Shown here: in pieces, positions 32,639-36,374 of the stretch
How the letters are laid out: each line of letters begins with the position of its first letter
How positions within the stretch are numbered: position 1 is the stretch's first letter
Source of the DNA: CAYOBW01 sp964402115
GTDB lineage: Bacteria > Verrucomicrobiota > Kiritimatiellia > UBA8416 > CAYOBW01
Reading direction: 5' to 3'
NCBI GenBank assembly: GCA_964402115.1
Contig: CAYOBW010000037.1
Span: 1-36,374 of the forward strand
Length of the DNA: 36,374 nucleotides
Notes under the pieces: generated by a model
Databases searched by the model: none
Told to the model about the DNA's origin: nothing
Seen by the model: the letters and a program-made list of their open reading frames with translations, nothing else
Made by a program: the position numbers and the translations under genes

Positions 32639-34773
32639 GGCGTCACCCCCACCTCCAGCACGACGGCCGTTCCCTGTCCCGGCGCGCTGTGCAGCCCGAG
32701 GGCGCCGCCACAATCCGCCATGCGGCGGCGCATGTTGGCGAGGCCGTTGCCGCCGCCGGGGCGGCCCTCGACCCGCTGCGCCTCAAACCCGCGGCCGTCA
32801 TCGCGAATACTCACGCTAAGCCGGTCGCCGTTTAGCGCCAGCGCGAAGTGCACGCGGCGGCACGCCGCGTGGGCCACCACGTTGTGCAGGGCCTCCTTGA
32901 CGACCAGGAACAGGTTGTGGCGCACGGCCGCCGCCATGCCGCGCGCGGGCAGCTCCGACGGCAGATCGAGCGTGCATGCCACGCCGGCGGCGCGGAGGAA
33001 ATCCTGCACGAACTGGCCGACAAAGGCCGCGAACTTCTCCACGGTATCGTTGGCCGGATTGGCGGCCCAGACGATTTCGTCCACCGCCCGCGCGAGCTTC
33101 CGGGCCGTATCGAAGATCTCCTCGGCGTGGCGGCGGGCGGCTTGCGGGTCGTGCGCATCCGCCTGGGTCAATTCGCTCAGCAGCGCCATGTGCGTCAGGC
33201 CCGCGCCGAGATCGTCGTGGAGGTCGCGGGCGATGCGGGTGCGCTCCTCGGCCAGGGCGGTTTGCGCGCGCAGCACGGCCAGTTGTCGCGCCGCGCGCCG
33301 GCGCGTGAGGGTGCGTATCAGGCCCGTGACCAGCAGCAGCGTCCCGGCGCCGACGCCGCCCCGGAATAGGCCGGTCTGCCAGAAATGCTGCCGCGCCAGG
33401 ATGGGCAACCGGTACACGCTGGCGTCCCACTCATGGTCGCTGTGCAGCGCCTGGGCCTCGAAACAGGTCCGCCCCGGGCGCGGGGCCGGCAGGTCAACCG
33501 TCATCAGCCGGGACGCCTGCCACTCCTCCAGGTCGCCGCGCACGCGCCAGCGGAAGGCCGCGCCGGCCGGCAAGCCAAGCTGCGGGATGCGTACCTGGAG
33601 CGAGAGCCGGCGGACGCCCGGGGGCAGGTCCAGGCCGTTCGCCACCGGCAGGCTCCGGCCGTCCGCCAGGGCTGCCACCACCTCGGGCGTGCGGGTCTCG
33701 TACACCTCCACCTCCGCCAACTGGGGCGAGGACGGCACCGGGCTGTCCGATGACAGCCGCAGATAGCGCCCGCGAAAAACCCCCTTGCCCAGAGGGGCGC
33801 GCACGATGTCCGCCGTCCCGGCGTCGGGATGGCTGCCATCGGCCCGATCCAGCCCTTCCCAGACCGGCGCCGCGCCCTGCGCGGGGTCGTCGGCATACAG
33901 GCGCACCAGCAGGCGGGTGAACCGGTCCAGGTAGCCGTCTCCGCGCGTGCGCAAGCCGACGTGGTCGATGGCCACGCTCCGGCTCAGGTCGATGTCGAAG
34001 TGGAATTCCGGGCCGACCCGGTCGTCGGCGGGATGCGCGATCGTCGCGGGCAGTCCATCGACGAGCGCGCCGGGAACCTGCAAGCCGCAGAGCGGATGCG
34101 AAGCCCGCACCCGACTGTGCAGGGCCACGTTCGTGCTCTCTCTCGCGCGCACCTGCACGCGCAGTTCCGTGAGCACGAAGTCATGCGGACTGCCCCAACT
34201 CATCCAGGGCTGTGCGCCCTCGAACGCGAAGACCGGGAAGACCTGCAGGCGGAAACCGCTGGCCCGGCCGCCCGGCAGCAGCACGCCGATGCGGTAGGTG
34301 TCGTCCGGGACGATGCCGGTGATTTCGTCGGGCATGACCGCGGCCCGCAGGTGGCCGCCTTCCGTCCGCTGCAACGTCGCGACTTCGGCGGTGAACCGCT
34401 GGATGTCGAGCGGTTGCCAGTGCCCCTGCAGCGAGGGTTCGGCGTCGGTGGTGTACGCCAGGGCGAACTCCGCAATGGCATTGTTGGGGCGGCCCGAGAG
34501 AAAGAACAGGGTGACGTCCAGCTCCGCGGCCTCGACGGGTTGGGCGCAACGGACCACCAGCGCCTGCGGTTCGCCGATCCTGGGGGCGACAGACCAGCCG
34601 CGCGGTCCCGCCTCGACCCCGTCCGCGACACACGCCAGATCGTTGGTCGTGCCGGCCTGAAACGAGGCCCGCGCGTGGCTGAGCGCGAGGGGTTCGGCGG
34701 CGGGCGCACCCGCCGCGGCGAACCACCCCGCCGCTGCCATCCCCGCCCCGCCCCATAACGCTCTACACCGCAC
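32635..34773 (-). CDS. Sensor histidine kinase with extracytoplasmic discoidin-like domains
   Basis: The product has 712 residues: signal peptide, then a large outer region (about 25-450) with discoidin-like segments (STNVALHSRVRASHP, HFDIDLSRSVAIDHVGLRTR, RYLRLSSDSPVPSSPQLAEV). One membrane helix lies near 469-487. A HisKA_3-type dimerisation domain follows, with the H-box EERTRIARDLHDDLGAGL (His519), and then an HATPase domain (NLFLVVKEALHNVVAHA, IRDDGRGF, GGGNGLANMRRRM). The discoidin folds suggest glycan sensing, which is inference. GTG at 34773 is chosen because it gives a proper positively charged signal peptide and GGAGG lies upstream, though 13 nt away. ATG at 34740 is the alternative. 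It begins 2 bp after the Gfo/Idh gene. Confidence 0.88.
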   Translation of the reverse strand: MRCRALWGGAGMAAAGWFAAAGAPAAEPLALSHARASFQAGTTNDLACVADGVEAGPRGWSVAPRIGEPQALVVRCAQPVEAAELDVTLFFLSGRPNNAIAEFALAYTTDAEPSLQGHWQPLDIQRFTAEVATLQRTEGGHLRAAVMPDEITGIVPDDTYRIGVLLPGGRASGFRLQVFPVFAFEGAQPWMSWGSPHDFVLTELRVQVRARESTNVALHSRVRASHPLCGLQVPGALVDGLPATIAHPADDRVGPEFHFDIDLSRSVAIDHVGLRTRGDGYLDRFTRLLVRLYADDPAQGAAPVWEGLDRADGSHPDAGTADIVRAPLGKGVFRGRYLRLSSDSPVPSSPQLAEVEVYETRTPEVVAALADGRSLPVANGLDLPPGVRRLSLQVRIPQLGLPAGAAFRWRVRGDLEEWQASRLMTVDLPAPRPGRTCFEAQALHSDHEWDASVYRLPILARQHFWQTGLFRGGVGAGTLLLVTGLIRTLTRRRAARQLAVLRAQTALAEERTRIARDLHDDLGAGLTHMALLSELTQADAHDPQAARRHAEEIFDTARKLARAVDEIVWAANPANDTVEKFAAFVGQFVQDFLRAAGVACTLDLPSELPARGMAAAVRHNLFLVVKEALHNVVAHAACRRVHFALALNGDRLSVSIRDDGRGFEAQRVEGRPGGGNGLANMRRRMADCGGALGLHSAPGQGTAVVLEVGVTP

Positions 34774-34775
34774 GG

Positions 34776-36152
34776 CTACGCCAGATCCTCCGCGCGCCAG
34801 CCCTTGCGCGCCTCCACTTCAATCAGCGCCGTCGCCTCCGGATTGCCCTTGATCTTCAGATTCGCGGCATCCCATTCGAGTCGCTTGCCCGTCCGGATGG
34901 CCAGGGTCCCGAGCAGAATGACTTCGGTCAGCGGTCCGGAGTAGCTGAAGTCCGAGCAGGCTTTCTTGCCGCCCTTGATGGAGTCGAGCCAGTCGGCATG
35001 GATGCCCCGGAGGCGCGGGAGGGTTTTCGGCACCCGCTTGGCGGGGTTCCCCTTGTACTCCTCCCACTTCGCCTTGGGATAGAGGAAGGGGCTGTCCGGC
35101 CGCATGCCACCGTGCATGATGCCGCCGTTGGTGCCGACCATGATCAGGCCGCCTTCGCCGTGGATCGCGCCGTCGTAGCCCGGCGGCGGCTCCGGGCGGC
35201 TGGGACCTTCGTACCACTTCAGCTTGACCGCCGGCCGCTTGCCCCTCGCCGGAAAGTTGTAGGTCACGAGCGAGCCGTTGGGCGTGTAGAGGGAGTTGGC
35301 CGCGTGCTGCATCGCCACATCCACGGCCTCCGGGGCGCCCAGCTCCATGGCCCAGTACGGGGTGTCAATGGTGTGGCATCCGATGTCCCCGAGGCCGCCG
35401 CAACCGAAGTTCCACCAGGGCCGCCAGCAGCCCTGCGGTCCCATGTAGGTGTCGTTGTACGCGAGCTCCCTGGTCGTGGGTCCCAGCCACTGATTCCAGT
35501 CGAGATGGCTGGGGACCGGTTGGGCCGGCGCCGGTTCCTTGAAGCCTTCCGCCGGATGAGCGGGGAAGCCCCACCCCCCGGCCGGGCGGTCGGTCCAGGT
35601 GATGACCTCCCGGACTTCCCCGATCAGGCCAGCCTCGTACCATTCCTTGACTAGGCGGGCACCCTCGAACGCATGCCCCTGGTTGCCCATCTGTGTGACG
35701 ACGCCCTTGGCCGTGGCCAGTTTCTGCAGGGCGCGGCACTCCGCCAGCGAATGCACGAGCGGTTTCTCGACAAAGACGTGCTTGCCCTGGCTGATCGCCC
35801 GGTACGCGATGGCGAAATGGGTGTGATCCGGCGTGCCGATGCCCACGGCGTCAATCTTGTCGCCCATCTCGTCCAGCATCTTCCGGAAATCGCGGTACCG
35901 CTTCGCCTCCGCAAACTGCCCGGCCTTCTCCAGCACCTTGTCGTTGCAGTCGCAGAGGGCAACGACGTTGTGGCCGTTCGCGCAGGTGCGGAGATCGCTC
36001 CACCCCTGGTTGTTGAACCCGACCCAGGCCAGGTTGATCCTGTCGTTGGCGCCGAAGACGCGCTGCGGCAGGATCAGGGGGACGCTCAGGGCCGCGGCCG
36101 TTCCCTTGAGGAACGTGCGGCGGGACAGGTTGGAGCGGTGCTTGGCGGACAT
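34776..36152 (-). CDS. Tat-exported Gfo/Idh/MocA-family oxidoreductase
   Basis: The product has 458 residues. It begins with a twin-arginine signal (SRRTFLKGTAAALSVPLILP, about residues 11-30). The Rossmann motif is degenerate (AWVGFNNQG). It has the family motif EKPLVHS, and a C-terminal domain with WNFGCGGLGDIGCHTIDTPYW, typical of the large PVC set of exported Gfo/Idh/MocA proteins. These are thought to be NAD(P)-dependent sugar oxidoreductases that fold with cofactor before Tat export. The ATG at 36152 has AAGGAG 6 nt upstream; the frame is open to 36263 without support. It leads the operon with the sensor kinase and regulator, so it may make or consume the sensed sugar (inference). Confidence 0.93.
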   Translation of the reverse strand: MSAKHRSNLSRRTFLKGTAAALSVPLILPQRVFGANDRINLAWVGFNNQGWSDLRTCANGHNVVALCDCNDKVLEKAGQFAEAKRYRDFRKMLDEMGDKIDAVGIGTPDHTHFAIAYRAISQGKHVFVEKPLVHSLAECRALQKLATAKGVVTQMGNQGHAFEGARLVKEWYEAGLIGEVREVITWTDRPAGGWGFPAHPAEGFKEPAPAQPVPSHLDWNQWLGPTTRELAYNDTYMGPQGCWRPWWNFGCGGLGDIGCHTIDTPYWAMELGAPEAVDVAMQHAANSLYTPNGSLVTYNFPARGKRPAVKLKWYEGPSRPEPPPGYDGAIHGEGGLIMVGTNGGIMHGGMRPDSPFLYPKAKWEEYKGNPAKRVPKTLPRLRGIHADWLDSIKGGKKACSDFSYSGPLTEVILLGTLAIRTGKRLEWDAANLKIKGNPEATALIEVEARKGWRAEDLA

Positions 36153-36226
36153 GCTGTTCTCCTTCGTGTTGTCGTTGCCGAATGCCTGCGCCGCAGGCCA
36201 CGGCCGCCTCCGGCACCGGCGTGGGC

Positions 36227-36255
36227 AGAATAGGGTTTCAGGCGCGGCGATGCAA
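36227..36255 (-). promoter_or_regulatory. Probable promoter of the Gfo/Idh-kinase-regulator operon
   Basis: TTGCAT (36255-36250), 17 bp, then TATTCT (36232-36227) on the minus strand, 75 bp before the start codon. The leader holds a small GCCTGC/GCC/GCAGGC hairpin (36184-36198). No feature is seen in 36264-36374. Confidence 0.6.
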
Positions 36256-36374
36256 GGTCTCAACGAATCCCCCAGGGCAAACGCATCTTATCCCACTGAG
36301 ATCTGTCGGGTGTTGACCTGGATAGGGCACCGCCCTGCCCTGAACCCGCCGAAAGGCCGCCGGAGCCGATCCGG

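Noticed and set aside
34740..34773. ATG at 34740 as the kinase start
   Set aside because: Kept only as an alternative. Starting there loses the positively charged head of the signal peptide, and the upstream sequence is merely G-rich.

Overview
The window is GC-rich DNA holding mostly exported carbohydrate-active enzymes. The gene content points to the PVC superphylum, in the Kiritimatiellota, Lentisphaerota or Verrucomicrobiota range. The indicators are several secreted fucosidases (GH29, GH95), a GH78 rhamnosidase, a protein with autotransporter-associated beta-strand repeats, a histidine kinase with a discoidin-like sensor part, a Tat-exported Gfo/Idh/MocA protein and a HzsA-related c-type heme protein. 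No rRNA, tRNA or species marker is present, so this placement is inference from families. Most genes are on the minus strand.

Layout. 1-380 is a gene-free array of inverted GTAG-type hairpins. 381-9789 (minus) is a tight five-gene operon with gaps of 29-34 bp, transcribed as MFS sugar transporter, GH95, GH29, GH29, HzsA-like heme protein. It looks like a fucose-releasing unit. 9790-10240 is a divergent intergenic region with a perfect 66-bp palindrome. 10241-12634 (plus) encodes a secreted parallel beta-helix protein. 12774-15002 (minus) encodes a secreted HEAT-repeat protein. 15451-16145 (plus) is a toxin-antitoxin pair lying between two 89-bp direct repeats. 16361-20921 (minus) is a GH95-like/DUF5703 enzyme followed by an SGNH esterase whose reading frame contains a second copy of the 66-bp palindrome. 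21506-23005 (plus) is a clan GH-A hydrolase that overlaps tail to tail with a GH29-like protein (22989-24434, minus). Then, all on the minus strand, come a Uma2-type nuclease (24526-25140), a GH78 rhamnosidase (25255-28320), the beta-strand-repeat surface protein (28541-31717), and an operon of Gfo/Idh/MocA, histidine kinase and LuxR-type response regulator (31973-36152).

Working together. The exported GH95, GH29 and GH78 enzymes would remove terminal fucose and rhamnose from a complex plant, algal or mucin-like glycan. The beta-helix protein, the GH-A enzyme and the SGNH esterase may act on backbone and acyl groups, and the MFS protein would import released sugar. The sensor kinase has discoidin-like folds outside the membrane and may sense glycan. 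Its response regulator is encoded just upstream of a perfect palindrome that overlaps the probable promoter of the surface protein. No sulfatase, TonB receptor or fucose catabolic enzyme is in the window, so the substrate and the rest of the pathway stay open.

The most unusual content is non-coding: at least three kinds of dispersed hairpin or repeat elements, one translated in frame inside a gene, and a toxin-antitoxin cassette bracketed by long direct repeats.
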